A stretch of 64,000 nucleotides of DNA from Methanosarcina sp. MSH10X1 (GTDB taxonomy: Archaea > Halobacteriota > Methanosarcinia > Methanosarcinales > Methanosarcinaceae): assembly GCF_004099695.1 (NCBI RefSeq), contig NZ_SCHL01000013.1:1-64000 (forward strand), given 5' to 3'. The position numbers were made by a program, and so were the translations under genes. This document shows positions 35,318 to 44,270 of this stretch, in pieces. The stretch's first letter is position 1, and each line of letters starts with the position of its first letter. A model generated the notes under the pieces. It was not told the origin of the DNA. It saw nothing but the letters and a program-made list of their open reading frames with translations, and made no database searches.

Positions 35318-36109
35318 TCAACTGGCTCTCCTTATCCCGGATTTGAGCTCTTCTGCAAGAGCTTTCAGCCTATCGTTTACATCTTTTCCTTCTTCTATAA
35401 TCCTGACAAAAGCCGAGCCGACTATGACTGCGTCCGCTCCTGCTTCCCTGACTTCTGCAGCCTGCTTTCCCGTGGATATCCCGAACCCTACAGCTTTTGG
35501 AATCCCGGTTTCTATTCTGGAAAGCAATTCTCTGGTTGAGGATGAGATATCTTCCCTGGCACCGGTGACCCCGAGCCTTGAGACCAGATAGAGAAAACCT
35601 GAACCCTTTTCCAGGATCTTTCGGACCCGTCCTTCGGTTGTTGTAGGCGCAACCAGAAAGATCAGGTCAAGCCCGTACTTCTCACAGCTGTTATTCAGGT
35701 CAACCGCTTCCTCTACAGGGATATCAGGCACTATCAATCCGCTTATCCCGGCGTCGGCAGCCTGTTCTACAAATTTTTCCACGCCGTACCTGAATACCGG
35801 GTTGTAATATGTCATACAAACAAGAGGAATCCGGACCTCAAGGGTTTTAACAAGCTCAAAATAACGCCGGGTATCCATGCCGGCTGCAAGTGCCCGCTGG
35901 CCTGCCACCTGGATGGTCGGGCCGTCAGCCACAGGGTCAGAAAAAGGGAAACCGAGTTCTATGATATCCGCGCCTCCGTCTACCAGAGCCTTTACAATCT
36001 CCCCGGTTCCTTCCGCAGATGGATCTCCTGCCATTACATAGCAGATAAGGGCTCCTTCTTTTCTTTCCCTGAGTTCGGAGAATTTTTCGGAGATTTTTTG
36101 CCTTCTCAT
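35318..36109 (-). CDS. trpA: Tryptophan synthase alpha chain
   Basis: 263 residues. The catalytic glutamate lies in IIELGFPFSDPVADGPTIQ and the catalytic aspartate is the second D of DPVADG. FGISTGKQAAEVREAGADAV and VGSAFVRII complete the phosphate-binding end of the TIM barrel. It cleaves indole-glycerol phosphate and channels indole to TrpB. It begins one base after the trpB stop. Confidence 0.95.
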   Translation of the reverse strand: MRRQKISEKFSELRERKEGALICYVMAGDPSAEGTGEIVKALVDGGADIIELGFPFSDPVADGPTIQVAGQRALAAGMDTRRYFELVKTLEVRIPLVCMTYYNPVFRYGVEKFVEQAADAGISGLIVPDIPVEEAVDLNNSCEKYGLDLIFLVAPTTTEGRVRKILEKGSGFLYLVSRLGVTGAREDISSSTRELLSRIETGIPKAVGFGISTGKQAAEVREAGADAVIVGSAFVRIIEEGKDVNDRLKALAEELKSGIRRAS

Positions 36110-36110
36110 T

Positions 36111-37391
36111 TCAGATCCCCCCTCTCAGGCTCAGGACGGTTTCCAGGTCCTTATCGCCTCGCCCGGAAAGGTTTACAACCACGATCTCTCCAAGTTCTCC
36201 GGCTTCCGATGCTTTCTTCAGGTAGGCAAGGGCATGGGAGGATTCCAGTGCAGGAATTATTCCTTCAAGCCTGCTCAGTTCATGGAAAGCTTCGAGCGCT
36301 TCATTGTCAGTAGCATACCGGGCTGTGACCCGTCCGCTTTCGGACAGATAAGCCAGTTCAGGCCCGACTCCTGAGTAGTCAAGTCCTGCTGAAACGGATT
36401 CGGATTCAAGGATCTGTCCATTTTTGTCCTGCAGTACTTTTGTTCGAGCTCCGTGCAGGATTCCTTCTTCGCCTGCACAGAGGGAAGCTGAGTGCAGGGC
36501 TGCTTTTTCCGTACATTTCAGGGATTTTCCACCGGCTTCGACAGCAATCAGTTCAACTTCGGTATTCTCGACAAAAGGGTGGAAAATTCCCATTGCATTG
36601 CTTCCGCCGCCTGCACAGGCAATGATGGAATCAGGCATGAGCCCTTCTTTTTGCAAAATCTGTTCCTTTACCTCACGCCCTATAACGCTCTGGAAATCCC
36701 TTACTATTACAGGATAGGGATGGGGTCCTACAACCGAGCCTATGAGGTAATGCGTGTTTCCTATGTTTGTGACCCAGTCCCTGAAAGCCTCGTTAATGGC
36801 ATCCTTAAGGGTTTTTGAGCCGGTTTCCACGGGCTTTACTTCCGTGCCCATTAATTCCATGCGGTAGGCATTCATCTGCTGGCGTTTGACATCCTTTGCG
36901 CCCATGTATACAACGGTTTCAAATCCGAGATTTGCCCCTGCCATAGCTGTTGCAGTCCCGTGCTGCCCTGCTCCGGTTTCGGCGATCAGCCTGGTTTTCC
37001 CCATGTATTTTGCAAGCAAAGCCTGCCCAATGGCATTATTTAACTTGTGGGCTCCTCCGTGCACAAGATCTTCCCTTTTGAGATAGATCTTTGACCCGTA
37101 CTTCCTGCTCAGGTTTCGGGCAAAATAGAGCGGGGTCTTCCTGCCTGCAAATTCCTTCAGGTAATAGTCTAGTTCGGAAAGGAATTCAGGGTCGCTTTTG
37201 TACCGCTCGTAGCCTTCTTCCAGTTCTTCCAGGGCTGGCATGAGAACTTCTGGTACGTACTGTCCTCCATATTTCCCGTATTTCCCTTTTACCGGGCTTG
37301 TCTCACCAATTCCGGAATTTTCCTTTGAATCTGCGAGCTCACTTAAAGATGAGATTTTTGTCGGAAATTCTGAAATGTTAATTTCTGTCAA
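36111..37391 (-). CDS. trpB: Tryptophan synthase beta chain
   Basis: 426 residues, the TrpB1 type that works with TrpA. The PLP lysine is in [27 protein letters not shown] and the phosphate-cup [14 protein letters not shown] follow. It condenses indole with serine. The N-terminus is about 25 residues longer than usual before [13 protein letters not shown], with no better internal start visible. A 226-base spacer with no gene separates it from trpC upstream. Confidence 0.95.
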   Translation of the reverse strand: MTEINISEFPTKISSLSELADSKENSGIGETSPVKGKYGKYGGQYVPEVLMPALEELEEGYERYKSDPEFLSELDYYLKEFAGRKTPLYFARNLSRKYGSKIYLKREDLVHGGAHKLNNAIGQALLAKYMGKTRLIAETGAGQHGTATAMAGANLGFETVVYMGAKDVKRQQMNAYRMELMGTEVKPVETGSKTLKDAINEAFRDWVTNIGNTHYLIGSVVGPHPYPVIVRDFQSVIGREVKEQILQKEGLMPDSIIACAGGGSNAMGIFHPFVENTEVELIAVEAGGKSLKCTEKAALHSASLCAGEEGILHGARTKVLQDKNGQILESESVSAGLDYSGVGPELAYLSESGRVTARYATDNEALEAFHELSRLEGIIPALESSHALAYLKKASEAGELGEIVVVNLSGRGDKDLETVLSLRGGI

Positions 37392-37617
37392 TTCAACTAC
37401 TCCCTTGTCTTTTTGATATAAACCGTGGCGTTATTTCAACTACATTGCAACATGGTTTTTAGCGTGATAGCTGAAGCAAAATTTAGTTTTTAACGGACCT
37501 TTGCCGGATCCTGAAAGAACCCTTAACGAATCCGGAGTGAATTTTAAATTGATTTTAAGTGCATTTTTCAACCCTGTCCAGCAGGCTGAAAGCACCGAAA
37601 AGTCTGAAAAACAGTTA

Positions 37618-38421
37618 TTAACGCCAACCGGCGCTCTGGACGAATTCTTTCGTTTTATCAAAAACAGAAGCGCTTTCCATAAGTACAGATCCTATAAGCA
37701 CGGCGTCCGCACCTGCCTGAATTACCCGCCTTACATCCCCTGCGCCGTTCATACCGCTTTCGCTTATTATAAGGTGATTTGTCCCGTGGTCAAGGTCATA
37801 TTCCCGGATAACGGGTGCAAGTCCTTCCGTGGTAGCGAGGCTGATTTTTAGTGTCTCAAAATCCCGGTTATTAATTCCTATAATTCTTGCACCGGTTTTC
37901 AGGGCGAAATCAAGTTCTTTCCTGTTATGAACCTCAACCAGTGGCTCAAGTCCCTTCTCAAGGGCAAGCTCGACAAAAGCTTCAAGTTCTTCCCCGAGAA
38001 TGCCCGCAATAAGGAGCACAAGATCACTTTTTGCTTCTTCAAGCTGCACCCTGTCTATAATAAAGTCTTTTCTCAGGACAGGCAAGCATATGGTTCTCCG
38101 GACTGCGTCCAGGTTTTCAAGCGAACCCCGGAACACTCCGGGCTCGGTCAGGACCGAAACTGCAACAGCACCTGCTTCTTCCATCTCCCAGGCAAGCCTG
38201 GCAGCCGTTGCAGGTGAAATCTCCCTGAAAGTTCTCCCTGGCGATGCAGGCTTGACCTCAGCAATTACAGGCACCCGCCCGTCATTCTTTGCATCTGCCA
38301 CCGCAGAGAAAAAATCCCTTCTCTCAAAGCCCCTGCTCAGGTCTTCAAGGCAGGTTTGTGACCCTAAAGCCTGTACGCGGGTTTTTGTTGTGTTGAGAAT
38401 ATGGAGAATTGAATCGTGCAT
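37618..38421 (-). CDS. trpC: Indole-3-glycerol-phosphate synthase
   Basis: 267 residues. The TIM-barrel enzyme has the catalytic lysine and phosphate-binding signature VIAEVKPASPGRTFREIS, the LRKDFIIDRVQLEEAK segment, and IIGINNRDFETL and ISESGMNGAGDV near the end. It closes the indole ring. First gene of the operon; GTGA lies 7 bases before the ATG and a TATA box with a TGTACA palindrome lies just upstream. Confidence 0.95.
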   Translation of the reverse strand: MHDSILHILNTTKTRVQALGSQTCLEDLSRGFERRDFFSAVADAKNDGRVPVIAEVKPASPGRTFREISPATAARLAWEMEEAGAVAVSVLTEPGVFRGSLENLDAVRRTICLPVLRKDFIIDRVQLEEAKSDLVLLIAGILGEELEAFVELALEKGLEPLVEVHNRKELDFALKTGARIIGINNRDFETLKISLATTEGLAPVIREYDLDHGTNHLIISESGMNGAGDVRRVIQAGADAVLIGSVLMESASVFDKTKEFVQSAGWR

Positions 38422-38444
38422 TGTTTATCACTGAAGTATATTTG

Positions 38445-38483
38445 TGTACATCAACGTCTAATGAAGTACTTTCTATAAAAAGG
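38445..38483 (-). promoter_or_regulatory. Promoter and possible operator of the trp operon
   Basis: On the minus strand a TATA box (CCTTTTTATAGAAA, about 38483-38470) lies 25-30 bases before TGTACA at 38450-38445, which would cover the transcription start. AGTACT (38465-38470) sits between them. TGTACA is the box bound by the tryptophan repressor TrpY in Methanothermobacter; whether a TrpY-like protein acts here is inferred. Confidence 0.5.
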
Positions 38484-38732
38484 TTTTGGATGAAGGCTAA
38501 AACAGGAGCAGTGAATCACTCAGGGGTTTTTACTCACAAAAACAGAAATCGATGAGCTTCTTGCACTGAAGCGGGCTTATCTCCGGTAGCTAGACCCACA
38601 TTTTATCCTTTTTACCTAAAAGTCTGTGGCTTTTTCGAGCCAGCCGTCACCATTTACTAGAAAACCGCCCGGGTGCCATGGCGAACCCTATATATATTTA
38701 ACCAAACGTATGCACCGGATTAAGGTGCGTTT

Positions 38733-39368
38733 ATGGAAACGAAAACGATTAAAATCAGTGCAGAATTATATGCAGCGCTCGATTTTTGCAGAGATAGGGA
38801 CAGTGACAGCGGATGGGAATCCAAAGGCACGATAATTACAAAACTGCTGGCACGATATGATGATACCTGTCAACTTACACATGAGAAAGGTAATTACTGG
38901 TTTCTGATTAACCGCAGGAGACGGAAGTTTCATGAACTGTCGAATGCTACGGAGAATGTAAGAATCACTCAAGACCTTTACAACAGGCTTGATGAAGCTA
39001 AAATTCACCCTGATGAATCAATAAACACGGTCTTGCAACGCTTGCTGCTTTCATACTGTGGCAATAAGCTGGTGTACCGTATAAATACAAAATCAATTAA
39101 CTGCAAGGATTGTCAGGACTTGGCACTTTTCATGCGTGAGCTACTGCTGACAGAACCCAAATTCAGCAATGCATTGTCTATTGAGGTACTGAGCATAGAA
39201 AACTGCCCGGAATTGAAGAATAGGTACGAGAAAAATACGTTGCCTCTATCAATATTATACGACTTTGAAGAACGTGAGGTCTGGCGCATGGAAGGGAAAC
39301 ATGATCCGGAAGAGGTGAGAAGGAAATTAGAGTCGTTTATCGACTCTTCAGAAGAGTTAATTGGTTAA
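38733..39368 (+). CDS. Putative ribbon-helix-helix / thioredoxin-like fusion protein
   Basis: 211 residues, family not recognised as a whole. Residues 1-40 (TIKISAELYAALDFC to GTIITKLLARY) and 75-110 (NVRITQDLYNRLDEAK to SINTVLQRLLLSY) each read as a short strand followed by two helices, the CopG-type ribbon-helix-helix pattern. Residues 112-205 read as a thioredoxin fold: strand YRINTKSI, C124-K-D-C127, helix, strand SIEVLSIENCPELKNRY, cis-proline P171 in NTLPLSILYD, strand REVWRMEG and final helix DPEEVRRKLESF. The alignment to thioredoxin in the last 60 residues is striking. A redox-sensing DNA-binding protein is the natural inference. A TATA box CTATATATATTTAA lies about 40 bases upstream. 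It stands alone. Confidence 0.7.
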   Translation: METKTIKISAELYAALDFCRDRDSDSGWESKGTIITKLLARYDDTCQLTHEKGNYWFLINRRRRKFHELSNATENVRITQDLYNRLDEAKIHPDESINTVLQRLLLSYCGNKLVYRINTKSINCKDCQDLALFMRELLLTEPKFSNALSIEVLSIENCPELKNRYEKNTLPLSILYDFEEREVWRMEGKHDPEEVRRKLESFIDSSEELIG

Positions 39369-39597
39369 CGTGCGGCTGAAGCTGGCAGAAGGACGATGGA
39401 ATTGCCTGCGCCAGCGCATACCATATATTCTGCAAAGTCTTTCCTGCAGACCGCTAAAAAAGAAATTAATCTGCCGACAGGATATCGGCTTAAAATGACC
39501 GGATAATCAATCTGGATATTTGCAAAACATAAGCTTATTAGCCTGTGTTCAAAATAATATTACTCTCAAATATCATTCTCAATCCTAATTATCAACC

Positions 39598-40008
39598 TCA
39601 GTTCAGCACCTCTAACATAGTTTTCAAACTGTAGGACATGCCTTCGATCACGGGTATGGTACTGTCAGGCACTCCAGGGGTCGAATTGGCAGCTTCCATC
39701 ATATCTGTATCCTCGATTGCAGGCTGCAGGAAAATATATTCCCCAACAAGGGCGTCCAGAGCCCCGTTTATGAGGTTAAGGTTGGGATCAAGCATTTGAA
39801 GCATGGATTTAGAGAAATTGAAACTTGAGCCCACTTCCTGTACCATCAGTTCAGTTTCATTTTGTGTTGTTATAGAATCTGTCCCACCGATTTGATCCTC
39901 CAGAATATCCTCCATTTTCTGATCCAACGCTACTGAGACCGGAAGCATCAGTAGCATAACCAGGAGAATTGCTGCTATCCGCAGGTAAAAAACCTGGCGT
40001 CTGCTCAT
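39598..40008 (-). CDS. Small secreted protein of unknown function
   Basis: 136 residues. An N-terminal signal peptide (MSRRQVFYLRIAAILLVMLL, then MLPVSVA) precedes an acidic, N- and E-rich soluble domain with no recognised family and no cysteines. ATG 40008 is preferred to GTG 40023, because GGGGGA then stands 9 bases upstream. It stands alone, with a TATA-like region beyond 40040. Confidence 0.65.
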   Translation of the reverse strand: MSRRQVFYLRIAAILLVMLLMLPVSVALDQKMEDILEDQIGGTDSITTQNETELMVQEVGSSFNFSKSMLQMLDPNLNLINGALDALVGEYIFLQPAIEDTDMMEAANSTPGVPDSTIPVIEGMSYSLKTMLEVLN

Positions 40009-40362
40009 AAGAATTTCCCCCACTATTACTTCACTAATTTAATAGAGATCCTCTATTGTTAATGTATAAACCAACTTGACTATAAAGAATTACCGATTCG
40101 TATAAAATTATAGAACAAGTATAACATATTCACAAAAGTAACGGACTTCTAAAAGAAACCCTGTAGTTAAGTAAAATCCAGCTTTTTAGCTGTTACTTTA
40201 TCTGAGCGAAGAAAAAGCAGCACTATTTATTCATAATATCCTCTTCCGTGAGCTCAAAAACAATTTTTTTTCTTCCCTTGAGTCCGCTTTTTCAATCGTA
40301 ACTCAGCATCTTTTTCCTTGAATTAGCCTTCTTGAGCGCAAGTATAGCGTCACTTGATCAAA

Positions 40363-40412
40363 ACCATTGCATTGAAACCGTTGTGTTGCGACCGTTGACC
40401 CGAAACCGTTGC
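40363..40412. repeat. Imperfect short direct repeats GAAACCGTTG
   Basis: Four related blocks (AAACCATTG, GAAACCGTTG, GCGACCGTTG, GAAACCGTTG) occur in 50 bases, 16-18 bases apart, in the spacer before the cyclophilin gene. Role unknown. Confidence 0.45.
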
Positions 40413-40456
40413 GCCGGTTTATCACGCCCCGGTTACACCGGTCTAGATGGAGCATG

Positions 40457-40499
40457 GGTTTTATCGCAAACTTTTTCAAAAAAAGTTTGCGATAAAACC
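40457..40499. repeat. Perfect 20-base-pair hairpin
   Basis: 40457-40476 and 40480-40499 are exact reverse complements (arms begin GGTTTTATCGCAAAC) with a three-base loop. It lies 21 bases before a second perfect hairpin. Its perfection argues for recent origin or selection. Confidence 0.75.
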
Positions 40500-40520
40500 T
40501 TTTCTCAAAATGTTTTCGCT

Positions 40521-40543
40521 CAAGCCTTTTACAAAAAGGCTTG
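40521..40543. repeat. Second copy of the CAAGCCTTTT / AAAAGGCTTG palindrome
   Basis: A perfect 10-base inverted repeat with a three-base loop (ACA). Its arms are identical to those at 8144-8165. Confidence 0.65.
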
Positions 40544-40657
40544 CGGGACTCGGGCAGCGAAGCATTTACATGTAAGGTGAGCATAAAGTGCACAAAAAGC
40601 CGACAGAAAGTCCGGAACAAATAAAAATAAAATTAAAAGACTGGCAGAGGAAAAGCA

Positions 40658-41125
40658 ATGGCTGTATGGAAAGGAAAGAAAGTGGTTCTGCACACCACTA
40701 TGGGCGATATAACAATAGAACTATTTGAGGACATGCCGATTACGGCAGGAAATTTCGCAAAACTCGTAGAGAAAGGCTTCTATGACGGAGTTATTTTCCA
40801 CAGGGTCATTGACAAATTCATGATCCAGGGCGGAGACCCGACAGGCACAGGTATGGGAGGTCCTGGCTACGAGATTCCGGATGAGTTCACGAACCACAAC
40901 CGGAACGACAGGGGCACCCTGTCAATGGCAAACGCAGGCCCGAACACAGGCGGCAGCCAGTTCTTTATCAACCTTGTGAACAACAATTATCTTGATAAAA
41001 TGCACCCTGTCTTCGGGAAAATAGTTGACGGCATGGACGTCATAGATTCTATCGGTAAAGTAAAAACTGACCGCCAGGACCGCCCGAAAACTGAAGTGAA
41101 AATTATAAAGGCTGAACTGGTCTGA
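40658..41125 (+). CDS. Peptidyl-prolyl cis-trans isomerase, cyclophilin type
   Basis: 155 residues, minimal single-domain cyclophilin. Active-site blocks are present: [19 protein letters not shown], the [11 protein letters not shown] stretch and [15 protein letters not shown]. The catalytic arginine is in FHRV. The tryptophan that binds cyclosporin in human CypA is not evident. No signal peptide, so it acts in the cytoplasm on folding proteins. GGCAGAGGAAAAG lies before the ATG. Confidence 0.95.
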   Translation: MAVWKGKKVVLHTTMGDITIELFEDMPITAGNFAKLVEKGFYDGVIFHRVIDKFMIQGGDPTGTGMGGPGYEIPDEFTNHNRNDRGTLSMANAGPNTGGSQFFINLVNNNYLDKMHPVFGKIVDGMDVIDSIGKVKTDRQDRPKTEVKIIKAELV

Positions 41126-41387
41126 ACTTTTAAGCTTCAGGGCAACCCTATTCTTTTTTTCTTAGTTCCTTTTTTACTTTTTATCTTTTAGTTTATATTT
41201 TTACTCTTTATTCTTTCTTACATACACATTTTATGGATCTCTCTTTCTCATCATAAGTTCTAACCGCATTTTCGGATACAATGATAAAAAAGCCCGTCCA
41301 ATATGAATATAACTTCTTTTAGCGGAGATTGAAGCCTGCTGGATGTTCACAGGAGAAAAGATTTTTGTGTAGGAAACAGGAGAGGAA

Positions 41388-43040
41388 TTGGATTTTCTGG
41401 TAAGTGAGACCCTTAAAGCCAGATATCTGCGCGAGGGGGAAAAAAATTGGGAGGACGTTTGCGAGAGGGTTGCAAAGGCAATTTCGATGACTGAGGAAGA
41501 GTATCTGAAATTTAAAGACCTGATGGTCAGAAAGATTTTCCTTCCGAGCTCACCCACGTTCATGAATGCGGGTACTGAATTCGGACAGCTTGCAGCCTGT
41601 TTTGTGATTCCCGTGGAAGACGGCGTTGAGGAGATCTTTGATTCGATCAAAACCGCAGCCCTGATCCAGAAAACCGGGGGAGGGACAGGTTTTGATTTCT
41701 CAAAAATACGCCCTTGCGGCTCTCCCGGTCTCAATGAAGATGATGCGACGTGCGGCCCGGTAGCTGTCATGAAACTTTTCAATGAGGCAACTGAAATCGT
41801 AAAACAGTTCGGAAGGCGCCGGGGAGCCAATATGGGCATCCTTAATATTTCCCACAATGATATCCTTTCTTTCATCAGGGCAAAACAGGTCGAAGGGGAA
41901 TTGAGTAATTTCAATATCTCGGTTATGGTCCCTGATGCTTTCATGGAGCTTGTTGAAGCCGATAGGGCCGGCGAAATCTGGAACAGACAAACAGGTGTGA
42001 CAGTCGGGCAGATATTCACCGAAATTGTCGAGGGAATCTGGAGAAACGGGGAACCGGGTATCCTCTTTTACGACCGCATAAACAGGGATAATTTCACGCC
42101 TGCAATTGGCGATATCTCAGCCACGAATCCCTGCGGAGAAGAGCCGCTTCTGCCTTTTGAATCCTGCAACCTGGGCAGCATAAATCTTTCACTTTTCGTC
42201 GTGGATGAAAAATTAAACTGGGACTTTCTCAGGCAGGCAGCCGGAAGAGCTATTCGTTTTCTGGACAACGAAATTGATAAGAATACATATCCTGTTCCGG
42301 AGATTGAGGCTGCGACAAAGAAGACCCGGAAAGTAGGGCTTGGGGTAATGGGTTTCCACGATATGCTTTTGAAGCTCGGGCTGCCCTATGACTCCGAGGA
42401 AGCTCTCGTGCTTGGGGAAAAACTTATGGAACAGGTTACCTGGGCTGCAATCCGGGAATCAAGAAAACTTGCTACGGAAAAAGGACCTTTTCCTGAGTAC
42501 GAGGACTCCACATGGGAACTTCCTATAAGAAATGCTACACTAACGGCCGTCGCTCCGACAGGCACGATCAGCATTCTTGCCAGCTGTTCGGCAGGAATTG
42601 AACCTGTTTTTAGCTGGGTATACAGGCGGACCCGGACCGTAGGCAGGGAATTTATGCTTGTTCATCCTTATTTTAAGGCACATTTCAAATCAAAACTGCC
42701 TGAAGCTGACTATAACTGGCTTACTGAGCACGTTTATAAGTACGGTACCCTGCAGAATGTTGATAACCCGGAACTCGTAAACAAAGAAGAAAAGCGACTC
42801 TTCAGGTCAGCGCTTGATATTGACTGGAAGGCTCATATTGATGTGCAGGCAGCGTTTCAACGGCACTGTCACGCCGGAATTTCGAAAACTATCAATATGC
42901 CTGATTCCGCAGGAAAGGAGGATATCAGGCAGGCTCTGATTTACGCCTGGAAAAACGGGCTCAAAGGGCTTACTATCTACAGGACGGGAAGCAGGCAGCT
43001 TGTGGTGCTCAATCTGAAAAACTTCAAAACTGAACTATGA
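41388..43040 (+). CDS. nrdJ: Adenosylcobalamin-dependent ribonucleotide reductase (class II)
   Basis: 550 residues. The N-terminal VSETLKARYLREGEKNWEDV and KIFLPSSPTFMNAGTEFGQL are the family start; the first redox cysteine is in QLAACFVIP; GDISATNPCGEEPLLPFESCNLGSINLS carries the active-site cysteine, glutamate and asparagine; TAVAPTGTISILASCSAGIEP follows. It makes deoxyribonucleotides with a B12 radical and is oxygen-indifferent. The start is TTG behind GGAGAGG. The C-terminus ends soon after GLTIYRTGSRQ. The redox-cysteine tail used to re-reduce many class II enzymes is not visible, so it may be absent or supplied in trans. Confidence 0.93.
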   Translation: MDFLVSETLKARYLREGEKNWEDVCERVAKAISMTEEEYLKFKDLMVRKIFLPSSPTFMNAGTEFGQLAACFVIPVEDGVEEIFDSIKTAALIQKTGGGTGFDFSKIRPCGSPGLNEDDATCGPVAVMKLFNEATEIVKQFGRRRGANMGILNISHNDILSFIRAKQVEGELSNFNISVMVPDAFMELVEADRAGEIWNRQTGVTVGQIFTEIVEGIWRNGEPGILFYDRINRDNFTPAIGDISATNPCGEEPLLPFESCNLGSINLSLFVVDEKLNWDFLRQAAGRAIRFLDNEIDKNTYPVPEIEAATKKTRKVGLGVMGFHDMLLKLGLPYDSEEALVLGEKLMEQVTWAAIRESRKLATEKGPFPEYEDSTWELPIRNATLTAVAPTGTISILASCSAGIEPVFSWVYRRTRTVGREFMLVHPYFKAHFKSKLPEADYNWLTEHVYKYGTLQNVDNPELVNKEEKRLFRSALDIDWKAHIDVQAAFQRHCHAGISKTINMPDSAGKEDIRQALIYAWKNGLKGLTIYRTGSRQLVVLNLKNFKTEL

Positions 43041-43140
43041 CCTGTAAAAAATGTTTGTAATCTTACGGATGAATGAGTAACCTTATAAACGCTATCGGGA
43101 CCAAACTTCATAAACATTATTATGGAGTATTATCTTACTA

Positions 43141-43155
43141 AAAATATATATACAT
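43141..43155 (+). promoter_or_regulatory. TATA box of the first EamA exporter
   Basis: AAAATATATATACA is centred 28 bases before ATG 43176 and there is no Shine-Dalgarno sequence, so the message is probably leaderless. The second exporter shows the same arrangement. Confidence 0.45.
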
Positions 43156-43175
43156 TCGTTCCCTCTAAATAAACT

Positions 43176-44141
43176 ATGACTGCCGTTTTTAAACATCACC
43201 TGGAACTATTAATCGCTTGTATAATTTACGGCACTGTCGGGATTTATATGCAGTGGTTGGGGGATATGTCCGTAGGCTCAATTATTTTCTACAGAGTATT
43301 CTTCGGGCTCGCAGCCATTCTATTTTATCTTGCAGTTACCGGGAATTTAAGTCAGCTCGCTCTGAAAAGAAAGAAAAATTATCTGCTCCTTCTGGGAATC
43401 CTGTATGTTTCACAAATGTTCTCCTATTATTCGGCAATCCGTTATTTAGGAGCTTCATCAGCCGTGCTGCTGCTTTATACGGATCCTATTTACCTGACAA
43501 TCCTTGCCCCTCTCTTGCTTGGAGAAAAAAATACGGGAAAAACCATACTTGCTCTCTTCCTGGGTTTAATAGGCGTTTTCTATGTGACAAGGCCGGAAGG
43601 CGGCTTCGAACAGCTTGACTTTGGGGGCAACTATCTTAAAGGAGTACTTTTCGGGCTCACAGGAGGCCTTTTCAGCAGTGGGGTAATAATCTCTGTTCGC
43701 TACCTGAGAGATGAATATAACGGGCTTACCCAGCTCTTCTGGCAAAGTGTGATAAGCCTGTTCTTCCTTTCACCTTTCGCAGTTTCCGTACCACGGGATG
43801 TGCTTGTCGAAAGCCTTCCAGTTCTTATGCTTTTCGGGTTACTGATTACAGGCATCGGGGCAGTGTTTTATATAAGAGGCGTGACAGGCGTGAGCGCTAT
43901 TACGGGCAGTATACTTACTCTGCTTGAACCGGTTTCCTGCATATTTTTTGATTATACGGTACTCGGAAATCCGATTCACAGCGGGATGCTTACTGGCTGT
44001 ACTTTCATCCTTGCTGCGGCGATTGTCATAAGCCTTGACGGCTCGGTTTCTCTAAGAAAACTGTTCATTCTGGACAGAACAGTTTTTAGCAAGAAAACTT
44101 TTGTCAGGAGAAAACCGGTTTTAAGAATCCATAATAAGTAA
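43176..44141 (+). CDS. EamA/DMT-family exporter, copy 1
   Basis: 321 residues with ten predicted helices in two EamA repeats. IIYGTVGIYMQWLGDMSVGS opens the protein and SAVLLLYTDPIYLTILAPLL and SILTLLEPVSCIFFDYTVLG mark the repeat ends. Relatives export amino acids or metabolites; substrate unknown. A cytoplasmic basic tail of about 35 residues (from SLRKLFILDRT) is missing from copy 2. It is a tandem paralogue of the next gene, sharing about the same residues throughout. Confidence 0.88.
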   Translation: MTAVFKHHLELLIACIIYGTVGIYMQWLGDMSVGSIIFYRVFFGLAAILFYLAVTGNLSQLALKRKKNYLLLLGILYVSQMFSYYSAIRYLGASSAVLLLYTDPIYLTILAPLLLGEKNTGKTILALFLGLIGVFYVTRPEGGFEQLDFGGNYLKGVLFGLTGGLFSSGVIISVRYLRDEYNGLTQLFWQSVISLFFLSPFAVSVPRDVLVESLPVLMLFGLLITGIGAVFYIRGVTGVSAITGSILTLLEPVSCIFFDYTVLGNPIHSGMLTGCTFILAAAIVISLDGSVSLRKLFILDRTVFSKKTFVRRKPVLRIHNK

Positions 44142-44235
44142 AAATCTTATCTTTTAACTTTTTTTTATTTTTATTCTTTAAAATCATTTAAAGTTTTCCG
44201 GTTCTGACTTTTCCGAAGCCCAAAAAAGTATCCAA

Positions 44236-44248
44236 AAAAGTATATACC
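44236..44248 (+). promoter_or_regulatory. TATA box of the second EamA exporter
   Basis: AAGTATATACC is centred about 28 bases before ATG 44271, again without a Shine-Dalgarno sequence. Confidence 0.4.
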
Positions 44249-44270
44249 TGCAAGCTTTTAACTCTCGGCC

